Assembly (NCBI GenBank): GCA_024699855.1 | Contig: JAMPIQ010000003.1 | Coordinates: 62,001 to 126,000, forward strand | DNA from: Aphelenchoides besseyi | Lineage: Eukaryota > Nematoda > Chromadorea > Rhabditida > Aphelenchoididae | Length of the DNA: 64,000 nucleotides | Direction of reading: 5' to 3' | Shown here: in pieces, positions 45,477 through 54,371 of the stretch | How the letters are laid out: the number at the start of each line of letters is the position of its first letter | Position numbering within the stretch: position 1 is the stretch's first letter | Notes under the pieces: model-generated | Database searches by the model: none | What the model was told of the DNA's origin: nothing | The model's input: the letters and a program-made list of their open reading frames with translations, nothing else | Made by a program: the position numbers and the translations under genes

Positions 45477-46021
45477 ATGAAGGGACACTCAATGTAAGTT
45501 CGGGTTTTGTTCATGATCTTCAAATTGATTTTCAGATCGTTTGTGCTTTTCGTTTTTCTTCTTTTTGCTTTCTGTTCCAATTCTGTGGATGCGAAGAAGA
45601 AGAAAGGCAAAGTGATTCGTCATCGTACGATCTACCATCACTACGGTCCGGGCGAAGGCTGTCAAGGCGGCGGATGTCAAGGCGGTGGATGTCATGGTTG
45701 TTGTCAAGGTGGTGGATGCCACGGAGGAGGTTGTTGTTGTCCGGGCTGCTGTGGTGGTGCGTTCGAAGCTTTTTTCGATGCAATCCGGAAGTTTTAGGCG
45801 ATTGTTGTTGTGGCGGATGGGGTGGATCAAGTTGTAACGGATGCTGCAATGGTTGTTGTCCTGGATGCTATAGCAGTGGACCGGGAGCTGGAAGTGGCGG
45901 CGGCCGAGCCGGACGTTACTCCTCGAATGGCGGCAGCTCGGATAGCGGACGATCGTCGAGTAAGAAGTCGAAGAAGAAGAGCAAAAAGGGCAGTGGCGAG
46001 TACAGTTTCGATCGAAAGTAA
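45477..46021 (+). CDS. Secreted Gly/Cys-repeat protein
   Basis: Three exons. Exon 1 (45477-45493) ends in phase 2 inside the signal peptide (SFVLFVFLLFAFCSNSVDA). Exon 2 holds KKKKGKVIRHRTIYHHYGPGEG and repeats of CQGGG/CHGGG, then CCCPGCC. A 44-bp intron with donor GTGCGT rejoins at GDCCCGGWGG, followed by CNGCCNGCCPGC. The protein ends in a Gly/Ser-rich and basic KKSKKKSKKG tail with EYSFDRK last. If the intron is kept, the frame ends early at a TAG. Gly-Gly-Cys repeats recall eggshell or cuticle matrix proteins (inference). Confidence 0.78.
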
Positions 46022-46416
46022 TTGACAAGTTTCACTTATTCACGGGTATTCTCTCTGTATTTATTTGTTGTCGAATAAACTTAATTCGTATTCATTAGTC
46101 CACGAAACTTCATAGAAGTCATTAGAACAAACTGAAGGTCAAATTGAAACTCAAAAGTTCAAACGTCACCGACGTGTTATTGAAATGATGCGTAGTTTAA
46201 TTGCACTTGAAATGTAACTAATTGACATCGAAATGACCGTTACGCTATTCGAATGAATCGGCTGTGTCGAACAATTGAAGGACCGAAGGTCACTTCCGAT
46301 CGTATCGTTCCGTTTGCACGTGCACGTTTGTTCTGCAAACACGACCATTGAGTGTGTTGATTGACCGACGTACAAGAACAATAAGAATCAAAAGTCGTAA
46401 TGACCATCATCGAGAG

Positions 46417-46423
46417 TATAAAA
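46417..46423 (+). promoter_or_regulatory. TATA box of gene at 46461
   Basis: TATAAAA 44 bp before the ATG. Confidence 0.5.
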
Positions 46424-46460
46424 GTACGTGGGTTTCCGGTGAACATCAATCAGTTTAATC

Positions 46461-46921
46461 ATGTTCAAAGTGTTCACGTAAGTGATCGGTTCAATTCGAT
46501 TTTCTAAACTTCACTTTCAGTCTTCTCGTTATCATTGCGGTACTGAATGTGGAAGCCGAACGACCACGAGCTTGTCATTTGCATTCGTTCAAACGTCCCA
46601 ACGGCACCGTTCAATTGATTACGAGAACTGAAACGCGAAACGAAACGATCAGTTTTGGCGAGCAGGTTTACCGACTGATCTTCAAACGTTCGAACAAGAA
46701 GACCGAAGAGAAGGATGGTGAGTTTTTTCTTTTGCTTTCATTTTCGGTTCGACTTTTCAGAAGCGAAATCGAACACGACAACCACCGCCGCTCCGAAAGA
46801 TCACTCCGACGAACCGAAACACTCGAAACACCATCACAAAGGCCATAAGAAGCACAAGAAACATCACCATCATCAGAAGGACAACAACGGAACTGATTTG
46901 GATTGGCATTCGATTGGCTAA
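46461..46921 (+). CDS. Secreted protein with His-rich tail
   Basis: Three exons. Exon 1 (46461-46477) ends in phase 2 inside the signal peptide (FTLLVIIAVLNVEA). The middle exon encodes ACHLHSFKRPNGTVQLI and a Thr/Glu/Lys-rich segment with one N-glycosylation site. The last exon encodes TTTTAAPKDHSDEPKHSK, then HHHKGHKKHKKHHHHQKD, ending TDLDWHSIG. Only one Cys is present. The His/Lys-rich tail would bind metal ions or polyanions (inference). Convergent with the uPAR-like gene. Confidence 0.78.
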
Positions 46922-46986
46922 GATTGACATCTTGTAACTTATTTGATTAAACACATTTGATTTATTGGTTATGTGTTCGTTGACAT

Positions 46987-47625
46987 TCAAAACGACTTCA
47001 ACAAAAAGATAATGAGTAATCCAAAGGCCATTGAAATGAAGAAATAATTTGGGGCAAAGGTCGTTACCCCGCTTGGTTCACTGGTTGATGTTGTAATCGG
47101 AGGAACGGTCGTTGAATCGTTTGTAGTGCTCGGTAACTCGGTTGTTGTAGTGATCGTTACATTGATTGACGTAGTAGTCGATTCGGTAGTTTTGTTCGAA
47201 TTTGACTTGCTAGTTGATTCAAGAGTTGTTTCGTTGCTTGGTCGTGTTGTTGTCTTGGTTGGTGCTTGTGTAGTGATCGAAGTTGTAGGAATTGAGCCGT
47301 TCGAAAAACGATGCATAGAAAGAACAAAGTTTTTAATCAAATCATTGACGCACATGCTCGTATTGCAATAACAGACAAAACCATTGGCGTTCTTCGTACA
47401 CCGATTCGTTTCTTTGCATTCATCGTCACAGGTCGAATTCAAAAGCGTTCCATTTTGGTGAAATCGAAGTTTACAGACTTCATCGTTTAAACATCTGCCG
47501 ACTGATTGTTCGGCAATTGCATCTCGACAACCCATCACTTCATTGCAGTCGTAACAAGCAAGTTTAGAGGAAGCCATAATGTCGAACAAAAGTAAAAGTA
47601 CGGTAACTTCGAAGACGAATTTCAT
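46987..47625 (-). CDS. uPAR/Ly6-like GPI-anchored surface protein
   Basis: This is a single-exon gene. The chosen ATG at 47625 gives a signal peptide (KFVFEVTVLLLLFDIMASS). Next comes a ten-Cys domain starting LACYDCNE, with CLNDEVC, CDDEC, CTKNANGFVCYC and ending CVND. The Cys pattern and final CxN/D fit the three-finger Ly6/uPAR fold. A Thr/Ser-rich stalk of about 90 residues follows. The hydrophobic end (NYFFISMAFGLLIIFLLKSF) suits GPI attachment. The frame is open for 29 more codons upstream but without signal-peptide character. In nematodes such proteins act at neuronal or epidermal surfaces; the partner is unknown. Confidence 0.75.
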   Translation of the reverse strand: MKFVFEVTVLLLLFDIMASSKLACYDCNEVMGCRDAIAEQSVGRCLNDEVCKLRFHQNGTLLNSTCDDECKETNRCTKNANGFVCYCNTSMCVNDLIKNFVLSMHRFSNGSIPTTSITTQAPTKTTTRPSNETTLESTSKSNSNKTTESTTTSINVTITTTTELPSTTNDSTTVPPITTSTSEPSGVTTFAPNYFFISMAFGLLIIFLLKSF

Positions 47626-47891
47626 TCCTTTTCGAAGCTGAACACAACTGACTGGTGAATTGGACTGCCGTTTGCCTTTTTTTATTTCGACGAGTGACAT
47701 TCCCGAAGACAATCGCTTTTAATGTAACTGATGAGTAATCGTGGACGTTTCTAATCAAAAACAAATTCAGTGACGCTGATCGGCCGTTAACCTTTCCATT
47801 ACACCCAAAGATCACTGCTCCAAAACAAACAGTTCGAATGACCGTTGAACTTCTTCCTGTGGTCAGATGACGCGCAAACATTGTGATCGCA

Positions 47892-47898
47892 TATAAAA
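47892..47898 (+). promoter_or_regulatory. TATA box of gene at 47936
   Basis: TATAAAA 44 bp before the ATG; the 11-mer ATGACCGTTGA is at 47838-47848. Confidence 0.5.
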
Positions 47899-47935
47899 AC
47901 ACCGTCTACGTACTCGTGAACCCTGTTGAACGGAA

Positions 47936-48283
47936 ATGAAGAACAATCGACTGGTGTGAGTTTCTTTCTTTCAATCATTACGTTAACCCTCAGCTTTCAG
48001 AGCCGCTTTTCTTCTTTTGGTTTCGCTTGTCGTGGCCCAAAATCGCATTCCCGGTCCATCGTATGCACCGTGGATTCGCAAAACCGCCGATCTAACCAAC
48101 ATGGTCGAGAAAATACCGCGACGTCGTTTTCGCTGTGCGTATCCGAAGAAACTCAAAGACGAGTGTTTGATTCCCGCAACAGGAACGAACATGAAAGTGA
48201 CTATGCGCGAACAAACTCAACGGCATCAAAATTGCCATCGACATCATCATCGAAGTCATCACAAAAAACCAACTCCAAGTTAA
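47936..48283 (+). CDS. Small secreted basic protein with His tail
   Basis: Two exons. Exon 1 (47936-47955) ends in phase 2 inside the signal peptide (LVAAFLLLVSLVVAQ). The mature protein starts NRIPGPSYAPWIRKTADL. It contains two Cys around YPKKLKDE, then RHQNCHRHHHRSHHKKPTPS at the end. About 100 residues. No family is recognised. It shares first-intron phase and promoter elements with its neighbours. Confidence 0.77.
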
Positions 48284-48602
48284 TCAAAATGTCTAATTTA
48301 TTGTTTTAATTGGAATAAAATCGATTGCTCTCATATTCTTCAGTTGAATTTGATTGAAACGATAAGCAAGGTTGCTAGCAAAATAAGATTATTAGAAAAC
48401 GCAAAAAAGTTCAGATTCTTAAAGCTGCAGATACTAAACTAGTGTCAATGAAATGTTTAATTTATAAAAAATAATCTCAGTAATACCACATAGATTGACA
48501 CAAACGATTCTAAAATGAATAGTCAAAACAGGAAGTCATTCTGCCGCTTAACCTTGAGTTCATAATTTTAACAACAAAGTTCACTGAAATTGATCGTCAT
48601 AG
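48284..48602. other. Intergenic DNA
   Basis: An AATAAA near 48313 probably ends the preceding gene; nothing else is seen. Confidence 0.5.
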
Positions 48603-49260
48603 CTGTAAATTGCATGAACATTGAAAGAACTAAACATAGTTACTAGGAACAATTGACCTGAAAATGTGACAGAAAAGAATGTCAACTATCAGACATCAAC
48701 CTCCGAGAAGTCAACTTCCATCGACTGTAACTCGAGAACTACTGACTACGAAAGACTGTGATTAACCGAACAATAACAGACACTAGTGAACTCAAAACCA
48801 CGTGAATATCAACAGAATCCAATCAGCCAATGAGCCAAAATACACAACACCGCCCATTCCCTTGTACGACACGTCCATCGCGCAAATCGATGTAGTTCGG
48901 AGATTTTGGCAACACCCGACGGTTATATTACATCAATAAGAAGCCCAAAAGTCTGGCTATTGATTGTGTTCAAACTCGTAGCCAGCGGATAACTGAGGAA
49001 GAAATGAGAGCTCTTCAAAGTCGAAGAATTTGTCAAAAATCGCTCAAAATTGCAAAAGTTTGTGGAGCTCTTCTCGTTGATGATGCAGAGCTCTAATTTC
49101 GCACACTTATTAAAGAGATTACAAGATTGTAATGTTGAAAGTTTGGAGAACTGAAGTTGACCGGGAGCTAATTTAGAATCGAGAACATACTCCAAAATTG
49201 AGTCTCGTGCAATTGACTATAACAACAAAAATAGTTGATTTCGATGACTGTAATTTACAG
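48603..49260. repeat. 657-bp dispersed repeat, copy 2 (MITE-like)
   Basis: Same orientation as copy 1 at 22810-23466. Ends CTGTAAATT and AATTTACAG are perfect inverses of each other over 9 bp. The 90-codon minus frame is again open (49195-48923). Confidence 0.65.
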
Positions 49261-49608
49261 TAACAACTAAATGATATTGGATTCGTTTCTGATGTTAATT
49301 GCCAATCAATCAGCTTGCTGGTTGTAGAAATCGAACTTCACATCTGTGGCCCAGAATAAGAAAAATGAGGAGTACGCGTATGGCCATATCTTGGCTTCTA
49401 ATCGTTGCACTGGAGTAATTTCGGTATAGTCGTACTTCTTATACCTTAAAAAACAAGATTCAATGAATATTGAAGATTGAAAACGTCGATCAAAATCAAG
49501 AAAATAAACGTGACGCTTTTACTCGAAACTTCATATTCTCAAATCTTCGATTTTCTTTCAAAAATGGTTAAACACATTATCAAAAGCACATAGACATTGA
49601 TTTTATTG
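49261..49608. other. Intergenic DNA
   Basis: No gene, repeat or signal is recognised between the dispersed repeat and the SINE-like insertion. Confidence 0.5.
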
Positions 49609-49617
49609 CAATACAAC

Positions 49618-49915
49618 GAAACGAAAAGCACGAAAAATCCCCTCTTTTGATTCAATCGCAAGCGATGGAGAGGCTCCGAACGCCCTATTATGTTCGGGTC
49701 TTGGCATATTGTAAGGGCATTGCTGTTGCGAGTTGCCAGCTCTGAACAGCGCCCCCGTGCTTCCCCTTGAATTCAAGGTACCCATTGGCTTCCAGAATTG
49801 GTACCGCCTGGGTGGGGCGAGAACAGCGGAGTTCGCATTACAGCTCGACCAGGGATTGAACCTGGGAGCCACCGAACTCTGTGCAGACGTGTTACCTTTG
49901 CACCACGCTGTCCTC
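49618..49915 (-). mobile_element. tRNA-derived SINE-like retroposon
   Basis: A 298-bp insert lies between exact 9-bp direct repeats CAATACAAC (49609-49617 and 49916-49924). Read on the minus strand, its head starts GAGGACAGCG. It contains a pol III A box TGGTGCAAAGG and B box GGTTCAATCC, the latter in a perfect T-arm stem (CCAGG/CCTGG), so the head is tRNA-like. The acceptor and anticodon stems do not pair properly, so it is not a working tRNA. The body is unique in this window. Confidence 0.68.
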
Positions 49916-50126
49916 CAATACAACCACTAACTAGCAATTTTTACCCACCAAACTCTCAGTTAATTGCTAGATTCCATGTTTGATGTTGACCAACTTCAAC
50001 AGTAAGCTAACATTCCGATTAGCAACTTGAGTGACCTTCGGCCTTTTGATCGACTGTTCGATGAAAAGAACACGATCATGTTGTTTGAGTAAACATTTTT
50101 GCATGGTCAAACGTGCAACCCGAAGG

Positions 50127-50133
50127 TATAAAA
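50127..50133 (+). promoter_or_regulatory. TATA box of gene at 50205
   Basis: TATAAAA 78 bp before the ATG. Confidence 0.45.
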
Positions 50134-50204
50134 GACAGTCGACGGGAACCCACAAAGAATATTCGGGAGTTGCGTGGTCTCAATTCATCGCGTGCACAAG
50201 AGAA

Positions 50205-50620
50205 ATGGCTGTCAAGTGAGTTTCATTATCGACTTCAAATTCAACTTTCAAGCTTTCAGATTTGTTCTACCCTTCTGCTTCGTTTTGATTCTGATCGCAT
50301 TGATCGACGCCAAGAAACACAACGACGATAGCGGCTATTGCATGAAATCGGATCGTGGCGAAGCGCACATAACCGAATGGACAAATACAACCGTAGACAT
50401 CAATTATACCAAAGACGTGAACGTGACTCCTGAAGATGCGGCGAAGTTGCGCGAAGGTACCCGAAAAGCTCTCGAACGCTATAAACGTTCGAATACGAAA
50501 GCCGAAAAGAAGCGTCAGAAGAAGCGCAAGAATCGTAAAGCCCGAAAAGACAAGAAGGCCAAACAACAGCAACAACAAGCCTCTTCAACTGCTGCACCGG
50601 AACAAAAATCTCAACGTTAA
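50205..50620 (+). CDS. Small secreted Lys/Gln-rich protein
   Basis: Two exons. Exon 1 is 11 bp (50205-50215), phase 2. The signal peptide is VLPFCFVLILIALIDA. The mature part starts KKHNDDSGYCMKSDRGEAHI. It has two N-glycosylation sites and a helical region PEDAAKLREGTRKALERYK. A strongly basic KKRQKKRKNRKARKDKK segment precedes a Gln run and a Ser/Ala/Pro end. Only one Cys is present. No family is recognised. Confidence 0.75.
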
Positions 50621-51018
50621 ATTCTACTTTGTTGTTCCTTTGTTCATTAGCAATTTCAATAAACGAGTTAAAATTAACTTCACTTCGAATATTCAACGAG
50701 AAACTCAAAAGGAATGTTGTCCCAATGGCACCATTCAAAGCAACACTCACGAGTTGCCATCGAAGCTAACGGGCATCTGATACGTGTGAATGCTTCAATT
50801 CAAAAAAGACCAAAGATCACTTATTATTATGAACCGATTTTTGTTGAAACGAACCGTTGAGTTTGCTGAATCCGTTGAGTGACGCACAAAAACCGAACGG
50901 TCAACAAAACTTGAAGCAAACAATCGAGACGGTCAAGTTTGTTTGTTCGTGTTGCGAAAGGACAGAAACCCACGGAAAACGGTCGTAGAACACGAATGAC
51001 TCTTCGGTTGGTTGTTCG

Positions 51019-51429
51019 ATGTGGTTGCTGTGGAATCGTAATCGAACGTAAGTCTCGACACCACTTAACTGTCTGATTTACACAACTTTTAGATTGCTGT
51101 TGATTTTGTTTCTTTATCAACTCGTTGACTCGCGTCGACATTCCACTCGATCTCGTTACGGCCGTCGACGACGTCCGGAGCCCGTGGATCCTGTCTTTCA
51201 GAAGTTTAATCGTCAGTTTAACACCCAATGGCTGAGCAATCAAAACAATCCGTTGAGCGATGGTGATAGCAGCGTTTCGACTGCCGGATTGGCGCAGTTG
51301 TTGACGTTGCTGCCGCGTTTGCGTGGCAGTGAACGTCGACGTTTGAAGAAGAAACGACGAAAAATGCGACGACGAAAAGGTCGGAAGGACAAATTCGAAA
51401 GTGCAGTTTGGAAGGGGGGTATTGGATGA
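51019..51429 (+). CDS. Small secreted Arg-rich protein
   Basis: Two exons. Exon 1 (51019-51047) ends in phase 2; the signal peptide is WLLWNRNRTLLLILFLYQLVDS. The mature part starts RRHSTRSRYGRRRRPEPVD. It has a neutral middle (FNRQFNTQWLSNQNNPLSDG) and a very basic end (RRRLKKKRRKMRRRKGRK). No Cys is present after the signal. The 224-codon frame on the opposite strand is a shadow. I see no TATA box for this gene. Confidence 0.7.
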
Positions 51430-51710
51430 GTAGATTTGTTGTTTGAAACGTGAATAAATTTGTTTTTCTACTTGAACGATTATGACCGTAACTGCGAACA
51501 AAATGATCAGTAACTAAAATATCGACCAAATTTTGTTATAATTTAAACTCTCGAGTTCAGTTACCGTATGCTGAAAATTGTATGCAACCTTAGAGTCAAT
51601 GTTTTCGAAAATTGTTTGTTCAACAAACAGACGAATAGCCGGCAGTTTGTTTTGCTAACCAATCACGTGCTTGTGGACATTAGCCGTAGGTTTTGTTTAC
51701 AAGCGTCAAC

Positions 51711-51717
51711 TATAAAA
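51711..51717 (+). promoter_or_regulatory. TATA box of gene at 51755
   Basis: TATAAAA 44 bp before the ATG; a forkhead-like TGTTTAC lies just upstream. Confidence 0.5.
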
Positions 51718-51754
51718 GCCGTTGGACTTATTCATGACTCAACACTTGACGACG

Positions 51755-52178
51755 ATGAACACACGTTTACTGTGAGTTCTCTTTAAAAGTTTGTTTCAAT
51801 TCAAAATTTTCAGTTGCGTTCTAACAGTTCTTCTGCTTCTGATTGTTCACGATGCTGAGGCCAAGAAGCGACGAAAACACGTTCATTGTCACAAGCACTG
51901 TAAGATTTGTGTGGACTTTGCAATTGAACACATCTTTAGGTCATTGCCACAAGCATTGCCACTGTTGCTGTAAGATAGAATTAAGATTCAAAAACTAATC
52001 TTCACTTTTAGGTTGTCCGTGTTGTTGTACGATGTGTATGTGATTTTGATTCTAATTTCGTTGTTTAGGCGGTTGTTGTGGACGCAGGAAACGAGCACTC
52101 GTCGGCTACGGTCGTTTGTCCGTTTGTCGGCCAAGTGCATTGAGTTCGACCTCCTACTACCGACGTCAATGGCTTTGA
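51755..52178 (+). CDS. Small secreted His/Cys-rich protein (paralogue B)
   Basis: Five exons. Exon 1 (51755-51771) is phase 2. Exon 2 ends in the split Cys after KRRKHVHCHKHC. Exon 3 is 30 bp (HCHKHCHCC), exon 4 is 15 bp (encoding about GCPCC), and exon 5 gives GGCCGRRKRALVGYGRLSVC and a Tyr/Arg-rich end (YYRRQWL). Introns 2-4 are phase 1 and all split a TGT/TGC codon. The signal peptide is LLCVLTVLLLLIVHDAEA. It has the same architecture as the genes at 8253 and 52379 but is clearly diverged from both, especially at the C-terminus. Confidence 0.8.
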
Positions 52179-52338
52179 ACTCACTAGTCCTCTTCAATAT
52201 CTCATGTGTTTTGACCTCAAATAAACTGAATTGATCAGAAACCGAAAATGTTTGTGTTGTTGACCTTTGAAGAAGAAAGTCTCGTAGCGTGTAAATATGA
52301 CCGTTGAGTAAACGTCGCGCAGCGGTCATCAGGTCGTT

Positions 52339-52344
52339 TATAAA
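52339..52344 (+). promoter_or_regulatory. TATA box of gene at 52379
   Basis: TATAAA 40 bp before the ATG; the 11-mer ATGACCGTTGA is at 52297-52307. Confidence 0.5.
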
Positions 52345-52378
52345 CCCAAAAACATCACAAGCAGTATACTTCATTGCG

Positions 52379-52866
52379 ATGGCTTCTACTCAACGACTTC
52401 TGTAAGTTTCTTCTTGTCAATAAGTTAAACTGTTGGTTTAGTTTTGCGTTTATCCTTTGCTCACTGGTCGTGATTTCGATGGTCGAAGCGAAGGGAAAAC
52501 GCAAGCATTGCCATTGCCACAAGCACTGTAAGATTTCTGTGGGTTCGCTCACTTTTAATCCTACTCTTATTTAGGCCATTGTCACAAACATTGCCATTGC
52601 AAGTGTTGTTGTTGTCAATGTAAGTCAACCGATTGATTCAACCAATTAACTCAGCTTTTTAGGTTGCTGTCCCTGTTGTACGAAAACTGTCTTTTTGATA
52701 CTTTTAATGTACTTCTTTAGGTTGTGGTGGTGGCGGAAAGAAGAAACGTTCCATCACGTTGCCATCAGTTCGCACGGTTTGTCCTCCTGGTTGTCGGCCG
52801 CAATATCGCCGTTTGCCGACAACTCAACAGCAACCACGTGCTTCACAGTTTGTTCATTTGGGATAG
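52379..52866 (+). CDS. Small secreted His/Cys-rich protein (paralogue C)
   Basis: Five exons with the same plan as the gene at 8253. Exon 1 (52379-52401) is phase 2. Exon 2 has SLVVISMVEAKGKRKHCHCHKHC. Exon 3 is 45 bp (HCHKHCHCKCCCCQ). Exon 4 is 15 bp (about CCPC). The last exon reads CGGGGKKKRSITLPSVRTVC, CPPGC-like, and ends QQQPRASQFVHLG. The end QFVHLG is shared with paralogue A, 44 kb away, and 86 bp over exon 2 and the start of intron 2 are identical between them. No catalytic domain is present; metal chelation is inferred from composition. Confidence 0.82.
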
Positions 52867-53023
52867 TTTAAGTTTGTGGGGAACTCAGTCTGTTGATCTT
52901 ATGAAATAAACGAATCTCAATGCTAAAAGCGTGAACAAAGGCTTCTAATTTCTTTCGAAGACCTAAAAATAAGAACACCGGTTTCTAGTCTTATAATCAA
53001 TTGAACTACTTTATTCGCGATTT

Positions 53024-53423
53024 CTAACAGTCACATTCACACGATCCCTTTCGTCGTTTCTTACTCTTCTTTCGACGTCCTGAAGACGAATCACAACCAC
53101 ATCCACAGTCACAGCAGTCGCAATCGTGATGTCCGTGCTTCTTCTTCTTATGATGTCCGTGATGTCCATGCGAATGTCCGCAACAACAACAATCACAACA
53201 ACAACAACATGGATGACCGTGATGATGATGTCCGTGCTTCTTCTTGTGATGTCCGTGCGAGTGACCACAACAACAATCGCAATCGAAATCACATTCACAC
53301 GAATGTTTGGATTCCAACAACGGCGTCAAAATGGTTAAAACGAGAATCATCAACAATCTAAAGACCAAAAAGTCAATCAACAGACCCGTGAACTTACATT
53401 CCACGTCGACTCAGTAGTCTCAT
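53024..53423 (-). CDS. Secreted Cys/His-rich protein (HGHH repeats)
   Basis: Two exons. Exon 1 (53423-53398) ends in phase 2 within the signal peptide (ILLMILVLTILTPLLES). The mature protein begins KHSCECDFDCDCCCGHSHG. Two modules of GHSHGHH followed by KKKHGHH-type blocks alternate with CCCCC and CDCCCC clusters, then CDCGCGCDSS, a basic RRKKSKKRRKGS and a final CECDC. Cys and His make up about 40% of it. A TATAAG element is 40-45 bp upstream. It is the only member of the cluster on the minus strand. Metal binding is likely on composition alone; function is unknown. Confidence 0.8.
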
Positions 53424-53462
53424 TGCGCATCAACCTCAGCAAAAACAAAAGTCAGCTCATGT

Positions 53463-53468
53463 CTTATA
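53463..53468 (-). promoter_or_regulatory. TATA-like box of gene ending at 53423
   Basis: TATAAG on the minus strand, 40-45 bp before the ATG. Confidence 0.4.
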
Positions 53469-54371
53469 TCGTGCTTACGAGTAAACAACCGCTTTTGGAC
53501 TTCTTGCGTTAACCCTCCGGAAACCGACGTTGTTTGCATCAAACAAACAGACGGCTTCCGACAACTGCGTGATCATGCAAAACGGCTTCTAAACGAAAGT
53601 TAGAAGACAACTTCGGAAACAAATAGATCGACTGTTCGAATCTAGGGGCCCTCCATTTCAGCGAACAGATTTCGCTAATTGAAACGCGGTTGAGTGGAAA
53701 TAATCGCGAACAAAATCACCGAAACCCTAAATCCGACGCACCGCTCTCGAATCGAAACAAAAAAACTCAATCGTTTCAGCAGTACAACCGAGAGTCTCGG
53801 AGTTTAAAGCTTCACAGAAGACGACCATCACGGTTGCTCATAATTTTTTTAGTGATGCCATTGTGCCTTTTGTTTTTGTGTTCGAAATCCCCATTGAAAA
53901 AATCGTGTGCGCAAACAGCCGATCGATCATTTTCGTTTCAATCCGGAAACGTGTGGATTGAACTTTTCGACTTTTTGCGCCTTTTTTCCACCGATAAGGT
54001 CTTTTTTATAGACACTTATCGTTTGCAAGCGCGGATTATCGACGCACGTTCATGGCCAACGGTGCTCGACAAAAAAGCGCGACCTTGAATTCGAAAGATT
54101 CAACCGATACGCTTCTTTTTCCCTGTTGCGCACGTGTTCTCGTCATTTGAGTAAACGAGGAAGTCGTGCACGCAAAAGCGTCGTCATGAACTTTGGTTTC
54201 TCAACGTCCAACAAACGCACTTGCAATCTTAGTTTTTTGAGGACCATCGCGTTTTCGATGACGTTTTGTTGAACCTTGGCGCCTTCGAGCAACTGGACGT
54301 CGCGATTTGATTGATCGGCGCGAAAAACGCGCCATTTTTCGCTTCTTAACTTTCGCATTTCAGTTCGAAAA
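53469..54371. other. Intergenic DNA with two weak frames
   Basis: A plus frame at 53690-54088 (no ATG; one hydrophobic stretch LLIIFLVMPLCLLFLC) and a basic minus frame at 54358-54143 (ATG present, 71 codons) have fair codon content, but no family and no splice support. Confidence 0.35.

Noticed and set aside
49618..49915. Functional tRNA gene
   Set aside because: Only the T arm and pol III boxes are sound; acceptor and anticodon stems do not pair, and a 9-bp duplication flanks a 298-bp insert.
50827..51501. 224-codon minus-strand frame as a gene
   Set aside because: It is antisense to the Arg-rich secreted gene, which has a signal peptide, a GT-AG intron and the shared phase 2 first exon.
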